A stretch of 64,000 bases of DNA from Geodermatophilus siccatus (GCF_900103785.1 NZ_FNHE01000006.1:62001-126000); one strand, 5' to 3'; counted from the stretch's first letter, positions 17,027 to 27,873 are shown. Made by a program: numbers and translations. The notes: generated by a model not told the origin, from the sequence alone.

Positions 17027-18586
17027 TCAGATGACCTCGGTGCCCCGCAGCCGCTCCTGCTCCACGACCTCCTCCAGGCCCTGGAGCCGGTCCAGCCCCT
17101 GCAGCGCGCGGCGCATCCGCTGGTTGGGCGCCAGCCGTTCCCGGTTGCGCTCGAGGAAGGCCCAGTAGCCGGCGGTGAAGGGGCAGGCGTCCTCGCCCAG
17201 CCGCCTGCGCGGGTCGTAGCGGCAGCCGCCGCAGTAGTCGCTCATCCGGTCGATGTAGGCGCCGCCGGCGGCATAGGGCTTGGTGGCCAGCAGCCCGCCG
17301 TCGGCGTGCTGGCTCATGCCGACGACGTTGGCGACCATCACCCAGTCGTAGCCGTCGACGAAGCTGCGGTGGAACCAGTCGGCCATGGCGAGCGGGTCGA
17401 TGCCGCGCTGCAGCGCGTAGTTGCCGAGCACCATCAACCGCGGGATGTGGTGCACCCAGCCGTCGCGGCGCAGGTCGCCGAGGACGTCGGACAGGCAGGC
17501 GGCCTCGACCGGGCCGTCGTCGAGGTCGGCCAGCCAGTCCGGCACCGCCTCGTGCGCACCCAGGGCGTTGGCGTGCCGGAAGTCCCGGCCGACGTGCCAG
17601 TAGGTGTGCCAGATGTAGTCGCGCCACCCCATGACCTGGCGGACGAACCCCTCCACGCTGTTGAGCGGCAACGGGTCGCCCTCGGCCACCGAGTCGCGGT
17701 AGCGCTGCTCGGCGGCGTGCACCACCTCGAGCGGGTCCAGCAGACCGAGGTTGAGGGCCGGGGAGAGCAGCGAGTGCGCCATCCAGCGGTCCCCGGTGAG
17801 CATCGCGTCCTCGTGGGGGCCGAACGCGCCGAGCCGGGTGTCGAGGAAGTCGTGCAGCCGGAGGAGCGCCTCCTCGCGGGTCACCGGGAACAGCCGCGGG
17901 CCGTCGTCCCCCACGAAGGCGACGTCGCCGTCGGCCTCCCAGCGGTCGAGGTCGGCGCGCACCCGCTCGTCGATCTCGTCCTCCTCCGGCCACCACGGCT
18001 CGGGGACGGCGAGCTGCCCCTCGGACGGCGGCGGCTCCCGGTTGTCGTGGTCGAGGTTCCAGCGCCCGCCGACCGGCTCGGCGCCGTCCATGAGGACGTC
18101 GTGGCGGCGCCGGTTGTGCCGGTAGAAGTCCTCCATGAGCAGCCGGCGTCTCCCCCGGCCCTCCGCCCAGCCGGCGAACTCCTCCTGCGTGGCGACGAAG
18201 CCGCGGGCGGCGAGGACGGCGAGGTCGGGACGGCGCAGGACGTAGTCGCGGCTGCTCCAGGTGGTGGGCGCGCACACGCTCAGCGGCTCGCGCACCCGGT
18301 CCAGCGCCTCGGCGTAGGTGCGCACCCGGGAGAACTCCGCCTGGTCGCCCAGCTCGGCGGCCCGGTGCCGCAGCGCCGACAGCACCAGGTGGGCCTTCTG
18401 GCGGTGGAACCGGCGGCGCGCGAACACCGCCCTCGACTCGATCAGCAGGACCGGCTGGTCCGGGCGGTCGAGGAAGTGCGGGCCGAGTTGGTCGGCGAAG
18501 CACCACCGCCGGGTGTCCGGTGCGCGGGCGGGGAACGCGGCCAGCGCCGGGTCGCCCGCGGGCCGTCGCGGCATGCCGGGCACCAC
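17027..18586 (-). CDS. Iron-sulfur cryptochrome/photolyase (FeS-BCP, PhrB-like (6-4) photolyase)
   Basis: This FAD enzyme of the cryptochrome/photolyase superfamily uses light to repair UV (6-4) lesions, or acts as a photoreceptor. The 519 residues start with the antenna domain (WCFADQLGPHFLD, the DUF523-like deoxyribodipyrimidine photolyase-related fold). Four cysteines at 364, 452, 455 and 468 (the last three in YCGGC and DACPF) have exactly the spacing of the [4Fe-4S] ligands of Agrobacterium PhrB (350, 438, 441, 454). FAD-binding features include WMAHSLLSPALNLGLL and the GWVHHIPRLM segment. GTG at 18586 follows GGAGGT by seven bases; ATG at 18574 is the alternative. The gene is upstream of, and likely co-transcribed with, the ECF sigma factor. 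Confidence 0.9.
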   Translation of the reverse strand: MVPGMPRRPAGDPALAAFPARAPDTRRWCFADQLGPHFLDRPDQPVLLIESRAVFARRRFHRQKAHLVLSALRHRAAELGDQAEFSRVRTYAEALDRVREPLSVCAPTTWSSRDYVLRRPDLAVLAARGFVATQEEFAGWAEGRGRRRLLMEDFYRHNRRRHDVLMDGAEPVGGRWNLDHDNREPPPSEGQLAVPEPWWPEEDEIDERVRADLDRWEADGDVAFVGDDGPRLFPVTREEALLRLHDFLDTRLGAFGPHEDAMLTGDRWMAHSLLSPALNLGLLDPLEVVHAAEQRYRDSVAEGDPLPLNSVEGFVRQVMGWRDYIWHTYWHVGRDFRHANALGAHEAVPDWLADLDDGPVEAACLSDVLGDLRRDGWVHHIPRLMVLGNYALQRGIDPLAMADWFHRSFVDGYDWVMVANVVGMSQHADGGLLATKPYAAGGAYIDRMSDYCGGCRYDPRRRLGEDACPFTAGYWAFLERNRERLAPNQRMRRALQGLDRLQGLEEVVEQERLRGTEVI

Positions 18587-18686
18587 CGCCTCACCTCCCG
18601 GCGACCATCGTGGGGCGGGCGTTAGGCTCGGCGCGACTCGGGCCATCGACCTGCGGTGGCCGGCACGTCCCTGGAGGTCGACGGCT

Positions 18687-19499
18687 GTGAACCGCGCACT
18701 GCGCGCCGCCACGATGGGTGTCCTGCTGCTCAGCCCGGTCGCGCTGACCGCGTGCAGCGCCGGCCAGGTCCCCCAGACGGCCACCCAGAACCGGGACAAG
18801 GTCGGCCCCGAGGCGGCGGTCGGCGACATCACCCTGCGCGCGGTCTCGCTCGCGTACCCGCAGGACGGGCTCTACGCGGAGGGTGACGACGCCGAGCTGC
18901 AGATGGCGATCGTCAACGGCGACACCGAGGCCGACACCCTGGTCGGCATCGAGGGCACGGCCTTCGACGGCGTGGTGGTGTCCGGGCAGTCCACGGCCTC
19001 CGCCGTCCCGAGCTCCCCGGCGGCCGCCACCACCCCGGCGACGCCGAGCACTCCCGGCGCCGCACCGTCGACACCCACCACCCCGGGTGCCACGCCGTCG
19101 ACACCCACCACCCCGGGTGCCACGCCGTCGACACCCACCACCCCGGGTGCCACGCCGTCGACGCCCACCACCCCGGTCCCCGGCACGGTGCCGACGTCGA
19201 GCGCCCCCGCCGCGCCGAGCCCGAGCACGCAGGTCCAGATCCCGATCCCCGCGGGTTCCACGGTCTTCCTCGGCGGCGCCGGCGGCCCGACGGTCGAGCT
19301 GGCCGATCTCTCCGAGGAACTGACCTCGGGTCAGAGCGTCGAGGTCACCCTCACCTTCCAGCGCGCCGGTGAGGTCACCGTCCCGGCGTTGGTCGCCACG
19401 CCCGATCGCGCGCTGCCCCGCGGGGAGCCCTTCGACTTCCACCACGAGGAGGGCGGCTCCGAGAGCCGCGACCAGGAGCAGGACACCGAGACCGAGTGA
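18687..19499 (+). CDS. lpqE: LpqE-like lipoprotein, PCu(A)C-type domain split by a Thr/Pro repeat
   Basis: This secreted lipoprotein has 270 residues. Its signal peptide has the lipobox LTAC, with the lipidated Cys near residue 23. Residues about 45-100 (GDITLRAVSLAYPQDG, AIVNGDTEADTLVGI) and 195-250 (IPIPAGSTVFLGG, SGQSVEVTLTFQRAGEVTVPALV) together form a PCu(A)C-like beta domain, which in other proteins binds copper. Between them lies a Ser/Thr/Pro/Ala-rich insertion with a 10-residue tandem repeat. No Met-x(n)-Met/His copper signature is obvious, so metal binding is doubtful. Position before radA-disA matches LpqE (Rv3584) of mycobacteria, hence the name. GTG at 18687 is preceded by GGAGG. 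Confidence 0.78.
   Translation: MNRALRAATMGVLLLSPVALTACSAGQVPQTATQNRDKVGPEAAVGDITLRAVSLAYPQDGLYAEGDDAELQMAIVNGDTEADTLVGIEGTAFDGVVVSGQSTASAVPSSPAAATTPATPSTPGAAPSTPTTPGATPSTPTTPGATPSTPTTPGATPSTPTTPVPGTVPTSSAPAAPSPSTQVQIPIPAGSTVFLGGAGGPTVELADLSEELTSGQSVEVTLTFQRAGEVTVPALVATPDRALPRGEPFDFHHEEGGSESRDQEQDTETE
19065..19176. repeat. 30-base in-frame tandem repeat
   Basis: Three full units starting at 19065, 19095 and 19125 and a partial fourth at 19155 encode PSTPTTPGAT-type repeats in the LpqE-like protein. The near-identity of the units at DNA level suggests recent expansion. Confidence 0.88.
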
Positions 19500-19551
19500 C
19501 GCCACGGCGGGCACGCCGTCGTCCTCACCGTGAACCGTCGTACCCGGCGGT

Positions 19552-19557
19552 TAGCGT
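19552..19557 (+). promoter_or_regulatory. Candidate -10 box of a leaderless radA transcript
   Basis: TAGCGT ends six bases before the radA GTG. That is the spacing of leaderless actinobacterial messages. Confidence 0.45.
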
Positions 19558-19563
19558 CGGTCC

Positions 19564-20928
19564 GTGCCACCTGCCGGAGTGAAGTCCCGCCCTGCCCACC
19601 GCTGCACCGAGTGCGGCTACGCCTCCGCCAAGTGGGTCGGCCGGTGCCCCGAGTGCCAGGCCTGGGGCACCATCCAGGAGGTCGGCACCCCGGCGTCCCC
19701 GCTGCGCGCCGTGGCCGCCGGCCCGGTGACCGCGCCGGCGGTGCCCATCGCCCAGGTGGAGCTCGCCGCCGCCCGTGCCGTGCCCACGGGCATCCAGGAG
19801 TTCGACCGCGTCCTCGGCGGCGGCCTCGTGCCCGGGGCGGTGCTGCTCGTCGCCGGCGAGCCCGGCGTGGGCAAGTCGACGCTGCTGCTCGAGGTCGCCC
19901 ACCGCGTGGCCGCCACCAACGGCCCGGCCCTCGTCGTCTCCGGTGAGGAGTCCGCCGCCCAGGTGCGGCTGCGGGCCGAGCGCATCGGCGCGCTGCACGA
20001 CCAGCTCTACCTCGCCGCGGAGACCGAGCTGTCGGCCGTCCTCGCGCACGTCGAGGACGTCGCCCCCTCGCTGCTGGTCCTCGACAGCGTGCAGACCGTG
20101 CGCTCCCCCGCCGTCGAGGGCACCGACGGCGGCTCCACCCAGGTGCGCGCCGTGGCCAGCGCGCTGACCGCCGTCGCCAAGAGCCGCGGGATGACCACCA
20201 TCCTGGTCGGCCACGTCACCAAGGACGGCGCCATCGCCGGGCCCCGCACCCTCGAGCACCTCGTCGACGTCGTCGTCTCCTTCGACGGCGAGCGCCACTC
20301 CACGCTGCGCCTGATCCGGGCGATGAAGAACCGCTTCGGTCCGGCCGACGAGATCGGCTGCTTCGAGATCGGCGACACCGGTGTGGTCGGCGTCCCCGAC
20401 CCCTCCCACCTGTTCGTCTCGCGACGCACCGCACCGGTGGCGGGCAGTTGCGTCACGGTCACCCTCGAGGGCAGCCGCCCGCTGCTGGCCGAGGTCCAGG
20501 CGCTGGTGGCCGCCAGCGGCGGGGGCGGCTCGCCCCGTCGGGCGGTCAGCGGGCTGGACTCGCAGCGGGTCGCCATGGTCAACGCGGTCGTCGAGCGGCG
20601 CGGCCGGGTCAGGCTCGCCGACGCCGACGTCTTCGCCGCCTCCGTCGGCGGGGTGCGCATCGCGGAGCCCGCGGCGGACCTCGCGCTGGCGCTGGCGATC
20701 GCGTCGGCGGCCAAGGACGTCCCCCTGCCCCGCGGCCTGGTCGCGGTCGGCGAGGTGGGGCTGTCCGGGGAGATCCGGCGGGTCGGCGGCACCGGCCGCC
20801 GGCTGGCCGAGGCAGCGCGCCAGGGCTACAAGGTGGCGCTCGTCCCCGAGGACGCCGGCAGCGCGCCCAAGGGCATGCGGCTGGTCGAGGTCCCCGACCT
20901 CGGCGCCGCCTTCGCCCGCCTCTTCTGA
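19564..20928 (+). CDS. radA: DNA repair protein RadA
   Basis: RadA is a hexameric ATPase that promotes branch migration and processing of recombination intermediates. The 454 residues start with a zinc finger (Cys14, Cys17, Cys28, Cys31; CTECGYASAKWVGRCPEC). The RecA-like core has Walker A GEPGVGKST with Lys104, and the RadA-specific KNRFG motif at 255-259. The C-terminal part (about 290-454) is the Lon-protease-like domain without the catalytic pair, containing LPRGLVAVGEVGLSGEIRRV. GTG at 19564 is the natural start, six bases after a -10-like box. A hairpin terminator (20955-20978) separates it from disA, so the two may be transcribed independently. Confidence 0.95.
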   Translation: MPPAGVKSRPAHRCTECGYASAKWVGRCPECQAWGTIQEVGTPASPLRAVAAGPVTAPAVPIAQVELAAARAVPTGIQEFDRVLGGGLVPGAVLLVAGEPGVGKSTLLLEVAHRVAATNGPALVVSGEESAAQVRLRAERIGALHDQLYLAAETELSAVLAHVEDVAPSLLVLDSVQTVRSPAVEGTDGGSTQVRAVASALTAVAKSRGMTTILVGHVTKDGAIAGPRTLEHLVDVVVSFDGERHSTLRLIRAMKNRFGPADEIGCFEIGDTGVVGVPDPSHLFVSRRTAPVAGSCVTVTLEGSRPLLAEVQALVAASGGGGSPRRAVSGLDSQRVAMVNAVVERRGRVRLADADVFAASVGGVRIAEPAADLALALAIASAAKDVPLPRGLVAVGEVGLSGEIRRVGGTGRRLAEAARQGYKVALVPEDAGSAPKGMRLVEVPDLGAAFARLF

Positions 20929-20954
20929 GGCCGGCAGGGCCCGTGGTGCCCCCT

Positions 20955-20978
20955 CGCCGGTGAGCTGCCTCACCGGCG
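20955..20978 (+). terminator. Hairpin terminator after radA
   Basis: A ten-base stem, CGCCGGTGAG with CTCACCGGCG, closes a CTGC loop 27 bases after the radA stop. It has no U-tract, as is common in high-GC actinobacteria. Confidence 0.6.
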
Positions 20979-21002
20979 CCCGCCAGTACCGTGGGGGCCA
21001 CG

Positions 21003-21008
21003 TAGAAT
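21003..21008 (+). promoter_or_regulatory. Candidate -10 box for disA
   Basis: TAGAAT is a strong -10 match in this GC-rich setting. It lies 33 bases before the disA start, giving a short leader that includes GGAG. Confidence 0.5.
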
Positions 21009-21041
21009 CAGCCGCCACCACGTCGAACGTCAGGAGCGCTC

Positions 21042-22127
21042 GTGCCCCCCGCTGTGGACTCCGAGGTCGCGCTCCGCGAACTGCTCGGCCGCATCGCACC
21101 GGGCACGGCGCTCCGTGACGGCCTGGAGCGCATCCTCGCCGGCCGGACCGGCGCCCTGATCGTGCTCGGCTACGACCGCGTGGTGGAGTCCATCTGCACC
21201 GGCGGCTTCGCCCTCGACGTCGCCCTCTCCGCCACCCGGCTGCGCGAGCTGGCCAAGATGGACGGCGCGGTGATCGTCTCCTACGACGGCAGCCGCATCG
21301 TCCGGGCCGGCGTCCACCTGATGCCCGACCCCAGCGTCCCCACCGAGGAGTCGGGCACCCGGCACCGCACCGCCGAGCGGGTCGCCATCCAGACCGGCTT
21401 CCCGGTGATCTCGGTGAGCCAGTCGATGCACATCATCAGCGTCTACGTCGCCGGACGGCGGTACACGCTGGAGCACCCGACCACGATCCTGGCCCGGGCC
21501 AACCAGGCGCTGGCCGCGCTCGAGCGCTACAAGCTGCGGCTCGACGAGGTGGCCAGCACGCTGTCGGCGCTGGAGATCGAGGACCTCGTCACCGTCCGCG
21601 ACGCGATGAGCGTCAGCCAGCGGCTGGAGATGGTGCGCCGGATCGCCGACGAGATCGAGGGCTTCGTCGTCGAGCTGGGCACCGACGGCCGGCTGCTCGC
21701 GCTGCAGCTCGACGAGATGCTCGCCGGGGTCGAGGAGGACCGCGCCCTGCTGGTGCGCGACTACCTGCCGTCCGGGCTGCGCCGTCCCAAGAGCATCGAC
21801 GAGGTCCTGGCCGACCTGCGCGCGCTGTCGGCCACCGAGCTGCTCGACCTCTCCGCGGTGGCGCGCTGCTACGGCCTGCCGACCTCCGCCGACGCGCTCG
21901 ACTCCCCCGTCAGCCCCCGCGGCTACCGCCTGCTGGCCCGCGTGCCGCGGCTGCCGTCCGGGATCATCGACCGCCTGGTCGACCACTTCGGCGGGCTGCA
22001 GAAGCTGCTCGCGGCCACCATCGAGGACCTGCTGGCCGTCGAGGGCGTCGGCGAGGCTCGTGCCCGGGGCATCCGCGAGGGGCTCTCCCGGCTGGCCGAG
22101 ACCTCGATCCTCGACCGCTACAGCTGA
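21042..22127 (+). CDS. disA: DNA integrity scanning diadenylate cyclase DisA
   Basis: DisA makes the second messenger c-di-AMP from two ATP and scans DNA for branched structures. The 361 residues carry the DAC domain with both catalytic motifs: DGA at 74-76 (KMDGAVIV) and RHR at 107-109 (GTRHRTAER). A helical linker (about 150-285) follows, and then a C-terminal helix-hairpin-helix domain ([36 protein letters not shown]). Length and order after radA match the mycobacterial gene. GTG at 21042 has GGAG about nine bases upstream. A gene-end repeat begins one base after the stop. Confidence 0.95.
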   Translation: MPPAVDSEVALRELLGRIAPGTALRDGLERILAGRTGALIVLGYDRVVESICTGGFALDVALSATRLRELAKMDGAVIVSYDGSRIVRAGVHLMPDPSVPTEESGTRHRTAERVAIQTGFPVISVSQSMHIISVYVAGRRYTLEHPTTILARANQALAALERYKLRLDEVASTLSALEIEDLVTVRDAMSVSQRLEMVRRIADEIEGFVVELGTDGRLLALQLDEMLAGVEEDRALLVRDYLPSGLRRPKSIDEVLADLRALSATELLDLSAVARCYGLPTSADALDSPVSPRGYRLLARVPRLPSGIIDRLVDHFGGLQKLLAATIEDLLAVEGVGEARARGIREGLSRLAETSILDRYS

Positions 22128-22128
22128 G

Positions 22129-22185
22129 GGACCTCCCTCCTCCTCACCACTCGCGACCTCGTGGCGGGCCCCCGGAGGGAGGCCG
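22129..22185 (+). repeat. Gene-end repeat element, copy 5
   Basis: Arms CCTCCCTCC (22132-22140) and GGAGGGAGG (22174-22182) are complementary; the core is CTCGCGACCTCGTGG. It fills the whole space between the convergent stops of disA and the next gene, so it could terminate both. Confidence 0.75.
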
Positions 22186-22872
22186 TCAGCCGAGGGTGAT
22201 CGCCGTGTCGGCCGACGTCTTCGTGTCCAGCCGGCCGCGCAGCACGTACTGGCCCGGCGCGGGCGTCGTCCGCTCGGCCGCGCAGGACGGCTCGCTGGTC
22301 AGGCCGCCCCAGGTGAGCGGGAAGACCACCGACTCACCGGGCGCCAGGGTGCGGGTGTCGCTGCTGGTCTCCGGGAAGCAGTCGTTGCTGCCCCACACCC
22401 GGTTGCCGGCCGCGTCGAGCAGCAGGACCTCCTGCAGGCCGGCGTCGAGCACCCGCACGCACGGCACCGACGATGTATTGGTGACCACGAGCTCGAAGGT
22501 GGGCTTGCCGCCGACCGGCGCGCTGCCGGGGGCGCGGACCTCCAGCCCGATCGCGTCGTCGCCGCAGGGGCCGCCCGGCGTCGGGCTCGCCGGCGCGGGC
22601 TCCGGCTCGGCGGCTGGTCCGGGTGCCGGCGTCGGCGTCGGCACGCTGGCCAGCGAGGGCACCACCTGCTCCAGGGCGGGCGGCTCGTCGGACGGGTCGG
22701 CCGCGTCGGTCGTCGCGGCTGCCGCGGACGTCGCCGTCCCGCCGTCGCTCCCGGTCAGCGCGGCGACGACCAGCCATCCCCCGCCGCCGAGCACCGCCAG
22801 CAGCAGGGCCAGGACCAGCAGCCGCCGCCGCCAGTAGACCGCCGCGGGCAGCGGGCCGACGGGGTGCAGCAC
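22186..22872 (-). CDS. Hypothetical single-pass membrane protein with extracellular beta domain
   Basis: This product has 228 residues. A membrane segment lies at about 17-37 (LLVLALLLAVLGGGGWLVVAAL). A Ser/Thr/Pro-rich stretch (to about residue 105) leads to a beta-rich outer domain with three or four cysteines (GGPCGDDAIGLEV, VPCVRVLDAG, NDCFPETSS, PSCAAERT), which probably form disulfides. The position between disA and mutY matches Rv3587c, an uncharacterised membrane protein. GTG at 22872 is preferred because it places a -10-like box just upstream. An upstream GTG at 22938 would add a Gly/Pro-rich N-terminus. A link to c-di-AMP or DNA repair is not shown. Confidence 0.68.
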   Translation of the reverse strand: MLHPVGPLPAAVYWRRRLLVLALLLAVLGGGGWLVVAALTGSDGGTATSAAAATTDAADPSDEPPALEQVVPSLASVPTPTPAPGPAAEPEPAPASPTPGGPCGDDAIGLEVRAPGSAPVGGKPTFELVVTNTSSVPCVRVLDAGLQEVLLLDAAGNRVWGSNDCFPETSSDTRTLAPGESVVFPLTWGGLTSEPSCAAERTTPAPGQYVLRGRLDTKTSADTAITLG

Positions 22873-22949
22873 GCCGAGAACGGTAGTGCGCCACGGCGCA
22901 CCGCCCTGCGGCGGCACGCCGACCCCCGGGGGCGGCACACTGGGACCCC

Positions 22950-23849
22950 GTGGACAGCCCGGCCCGCGCCTTCCCCCCGTCGTCCGACCCGGTCGGCGAC
23001 GTCCTCGTCGACTGGTTCGCCCGGGCCGCGCGCGACCTGCCGTGGCGCCGGCCGGACACCGACCCGTGGGCCGTGCTGGTCAGCGAGGTGATGCTGCAGC
23101 AGACGCCGGTCGCCCGCGTCGAGCCGGTGTGGCGGGAGTGGATGGCCCGCTGGCCGACCCCGGCGGCGCTGGCCGCGGCGTCCCCCGCCGAGGTGATCCG
23201 CGCCTGGGGCAAGCTCGGCTACCCGCGGCGGGCGCTGCGGCTGCGCGAGACCGCCCTCGCCCTCACCGAGCGGCACGGCGGCGTCGTCCCGGCCGACGTG
23301 GCGGCCCTGGAGGCCCTGCCGGGCATCGGGACGTACACCGCCCGCGCCGTCGCCTGCTTCGGGCACGGGCAGCCGCAGCCGGTGGTCGACACCAACGTGC
23401 GGCGGGTGGTGGCCCGGCTGGTGCACGGCCGGGCGGAGGCGGCACCGGCGCGGGCCGCCGACCTCACCGACGTCGCGGCACTCGCCCCGGCCGACCCCGA
23501 ACGGGCGGTGCGCTTCTCGGTCGCGGTCATGGAGCTCGGGGCGCTCGTGTGCGTGGCCCGGACGCCGCGGTGCGCGGCCTGCCCGGTGCGGGGGGACTGC
23601 GCCTGGCGGCTGGCGGGCCACCCGGCGTCCGACGGTCCGCCCCGCAGGGTGCAGAAGTTCGCCGGGACGGACCGGCAGGTGCGCGGGCGGCTGCTGGACG
23701 TCCTGCGGGCCGCTGAGGGCCCTGTGGCGGCACCACAGCTCGACGCCGCGTGGGACGACGCCGCCCAGCGCTCCCGCTGCCTGGACTCGTTGCTCGCGGA
23801 CGGGCTGGTGGAGCAGGCCGCCGACGGCCGCTTCCGCCTCCCCGCCTGA
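22950..23849 (+). CDS. mutY: A/G-specific adenine DNA glycosylase MutY
   Basis: MutY removes adenine mispaired with 8-oxoguanine. The 299 residues hold the helix-hairpin-helix with LEALPGIGTYTARAVACF and the catalytic Asp downstream (VVDTNVRRVV), after the conserved active-site Glu in VSEVMLQQTPVARV. The [4Fe-4S] cluster ligands have the exact C-x6-C-x2-C-x5-C spacing (CVARTPRCAACPVRGDC). The C-terminal MutT-like domain is reduced to a short winged-helix-like piece, as in other actinobacterial MutY proteins of this length. The start GTG at 22950 is divergent from, and close to, the membrane protein gene. A long hairpin lies between its stop and clpC. Confidence 0.93.
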   Translation: MDSPARAFPPSSDPVGDVLVDWFARAARDLPWRRPDTDPWAVLVSEVMLQQTPVARVEPVWREWMARWPTPAALAAASPAEVIRAWGKLGYPRRALRLRETALALTERHGGVVPADVAALEALPGIGTYTARAVACFGHGQPQPVVDTNVRRVVARLVHGRAEAAPARAADLTDVAALAPADPERAVRFSVAVMELGALVCVARTPRCAACPVRGDCAWRLAGHPASDGPPRRVQKFAGTDRQVRGRLLDVLRAAEGPVAAPQLDAAWDDAAQRSRCLDSLLADGLVEQAADGRFRLPA

Positions 23850-24036
23850 CCGCCTCCCCGCCCGGTCACCGTCCCCCGGGTCGATCACGGGGACGGACCC
23901 ACGGCGAGTGAGCGGTTGCGGTCGCCGACACGGGCGGACACGCCGGGACGGGCGACCACGACTGCTTAGTCGGTGCGGGCGGCCGTCGAGCGGCGATCGG
24001 GAACGGGACCCGCCGCCGTGTCGTCCGCCGGGACGA

Positions 24037-24081
24037 CGAAGGGGCCGTCCCCGCTCGCGATGAGCGGGGACGGCCCCTTCG
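24037..24081. terminator. 20-bp perfect hairpin between convergent mutY and clpC
   Basis: The arms 24037-24056 and 24062-24081 are perfectly complementary over 20 bases around a five-base loop (GCGAT). The hairpin lies 17 bases past the clpC stop and should terminate clpC. It may also stop mutY transcription from the other side. No U-tract is present. Confidence 0.8.
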
Positions 24082-24098
24082 TACGGACTACCCGAGGA

Positions 24099-26627
<2,529 letters not shown>

Positions 26628-26664
26628 CTGCTGCTTCTCCTCTGACCGGCTGGTCCGGCGCTGC

Positions 26665-26682
26665 CCTCCCCTCGTGGGGAGG
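26665..26682 (-). promoter_or_regulatory. Hairpin in the clpC leader
   Basis: CCTCCCC pairs with GGGGAGG around TCGT, 38-55 bases before the clpC start codon. It lies downstream of a possible -10 box (26723-26728), so it should be in the 5' untranslated RNA. No ClgR box was recognised. Confidence 0.35.
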
Positions 26683-26722
26683 AGCACCCGACGTCCGTCG
26701 GCGCGCGGTGCACCGGTCTTCC

Positions 26723-26728
26723 ACTGTA
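26723..26728 (-). promoter_or_regulatory. Candidate -10 box for clpC
   Basis: TACAGT on the minus strand, about 95 bases before the clpC start. No -35 stands out. Confidence 0.35.
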
Positions 26729-26824
26729 GTCGCGGACTCCGACCCTCCGTCGGTGCACAGGCCCGTACGGAGGAGAGGAGCTGCCCGGTCCAACTGATGC
26801 TCCCGGACCGGTGTTCCGAACCGG

Positions 26825-27502
26825 TTACGCCTTGGGCGGAACGACGCGCCCCGGCGGCCGCGACCCACCCGCGGAGGTGGCTGGGTCCGGCCCCGCCGGG
26901 GGTGTGACGTCCGGCCTCCCCGCCGCGCGCACGCACGCGACGCCCATCCCGGCGAATGCGAGGCTGCGGACCGCCGTCCCCGTCGTCTGCCACGCCTCGG
27001 ACAGGCCGGCGGCGACCAGCGCCGTCGTCACCAGGAGTCCGGCGATCAGGGCGATCCCGGTCCACCGCGGGAAGACGGCGGCGCGGACGACGGCGACGCC
27101 GAAAGCCAGTCCGCCGACCAGGGCCAGGACGGCGTGCGCGTCGTAGTTGGCACCGAACGCCGCGAACACCTCGTCGGCGTCCCGCACCCCCGTGATCAGC
27201 GGGTGGAGGACGGTCGCGGAGAAGCCGACGAATGCCCCGCCGTAGAGCACGGCGCCGGCCAGGCTCAGCCAGCCCCCCTCCCGGTGCTGAACGGAGTGCA
27301 GGCCGAGCAGGACGAACGGGATCGCCGCCTCGGCGAGGTAGGTCACCACCAGCTGGGCGGTGAACAGCCCGCCCGCCGCCAGCTCCAGGACGTCGGAGGC
27401 CACGTACAGGGTGGAGGAGCCGATCGCCGCCCAGCCGACGAGCAGGCGGACCGCGCGGTACCGCCGGACGGCTGCGGCGGGCGTCTCGGGCACCGTAGGC
27501 AC
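26825..27502 (-). CDS. DUF4386-like multi-pass membrane protein
   Basis: The product has 225 residues with about six hydrophobic segments (around 18-40, 50-72, 85-105, 112-135, 145-165 and 168-188). The sequence pattern, with TYLAEAAIPFVLLGLHSVQ and GANYDAHAVLALVGGLAFG, resembles the DUF4386 family, for which no function is known. The last 35 residues are Pro/Gly-rich and cytoplasmic. GTG at 27502 is chosen; another GTG three codons downstream is possible. The gene lies between clpC and the small STAS cluster and shares no overlap with either. Confidence 0.6.
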   Translation of the reverse strand: MPTVPETPAAAVRRYRAVRLLVGWAAIGSSTLYVASDVLELAAGGLFTAQLVVTYLAEAAIPFVLLGLHSVQHREGGWLSLAGAVLYGGAFVGFSATVLHPLITGVRDADEVFAAFGANYDAHAVLALVGGLAFGVAVVRAAVFPRWTGIALIAGLLVTTALVAAGLSEAWQTTGTAVRSLAFAGMGVACVRAAGRPDVTPPAGPDPATSAGGSRPPGRVVPPKA

Positions 27503-27591
27503 CGCCGATCACCCCGTTCCCCGGCGCGTCCGTGTGCGCGTCCGGTCCACGCGCCGGATCGGCCGGCCCGTCCCGGGCGGGGAGCCCCGGC

Positions 27592-27873
27592 TCAGCAGGT
27601 CAGCGCGAGGCAGACCCAGCAGAGCGGCCACTCCTCGTCGCCGTCGTCCGGCCACACCCACAGGGCCGGGTCGAGCAGCGTGACCGGAGCGAGGCAGAGG
27701 GCCCGGCCGGCGACCAGACCGGCGTCCCCGACCGCGTGCAGCCGGCTGGGCGACGTCTCGCCCCAGGGTGAGCGGGGAGCCGCCACGTCGACGCCGACGG
27801 TCCAGCGCCCCCCGACCGGGAGGGCCTCGGGACGACGCCCCGCAGCGGACCAGGGTCCCTCGACGGTGCTCAC
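27592..27873 (-). CDS. Small hypothetical protein coupled to a STAS-domain gene
   Basis: This 93-residue protein has no family that I recognise. It starts MSTVEGPW at GTG 27873, which overlaps the stop of the STAS gene (GTGA), so the two are made together. The middle is Trp- and Pro-rich (GGRWTVGVDVAAPRSPWGE). The C-terminus is hydrophobic and ends CWVCLALTC with a CxxC-type cysteine pair and a terminal Cys. These might bind metal or anchor the protein by acylation, but neither can be shown. The overlapping gene start is the main reason to accept it as real. Confidence 0.55.
   Translation of the reverse strand: MSTVEGPWSAAGRRPEALPVGGRWTVGVDVAAPRSPWGETSPSRLHAVGDAGLVAGRALCLAPVTLLDPALWVWPDDGDEEWPLCWVCLALTC

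Noticed and set aside
18911..19180. Minus-strand frames with repeated GVVGVDGVAP-type peptides
   Set aside because: These are antisense translations of the LpqE-like repeat region.
26628..26824. ClgR or HspR operator upstream of clpC
   Set aside because: No convincing inverted repeat of either consensus was found, so none is claimed.
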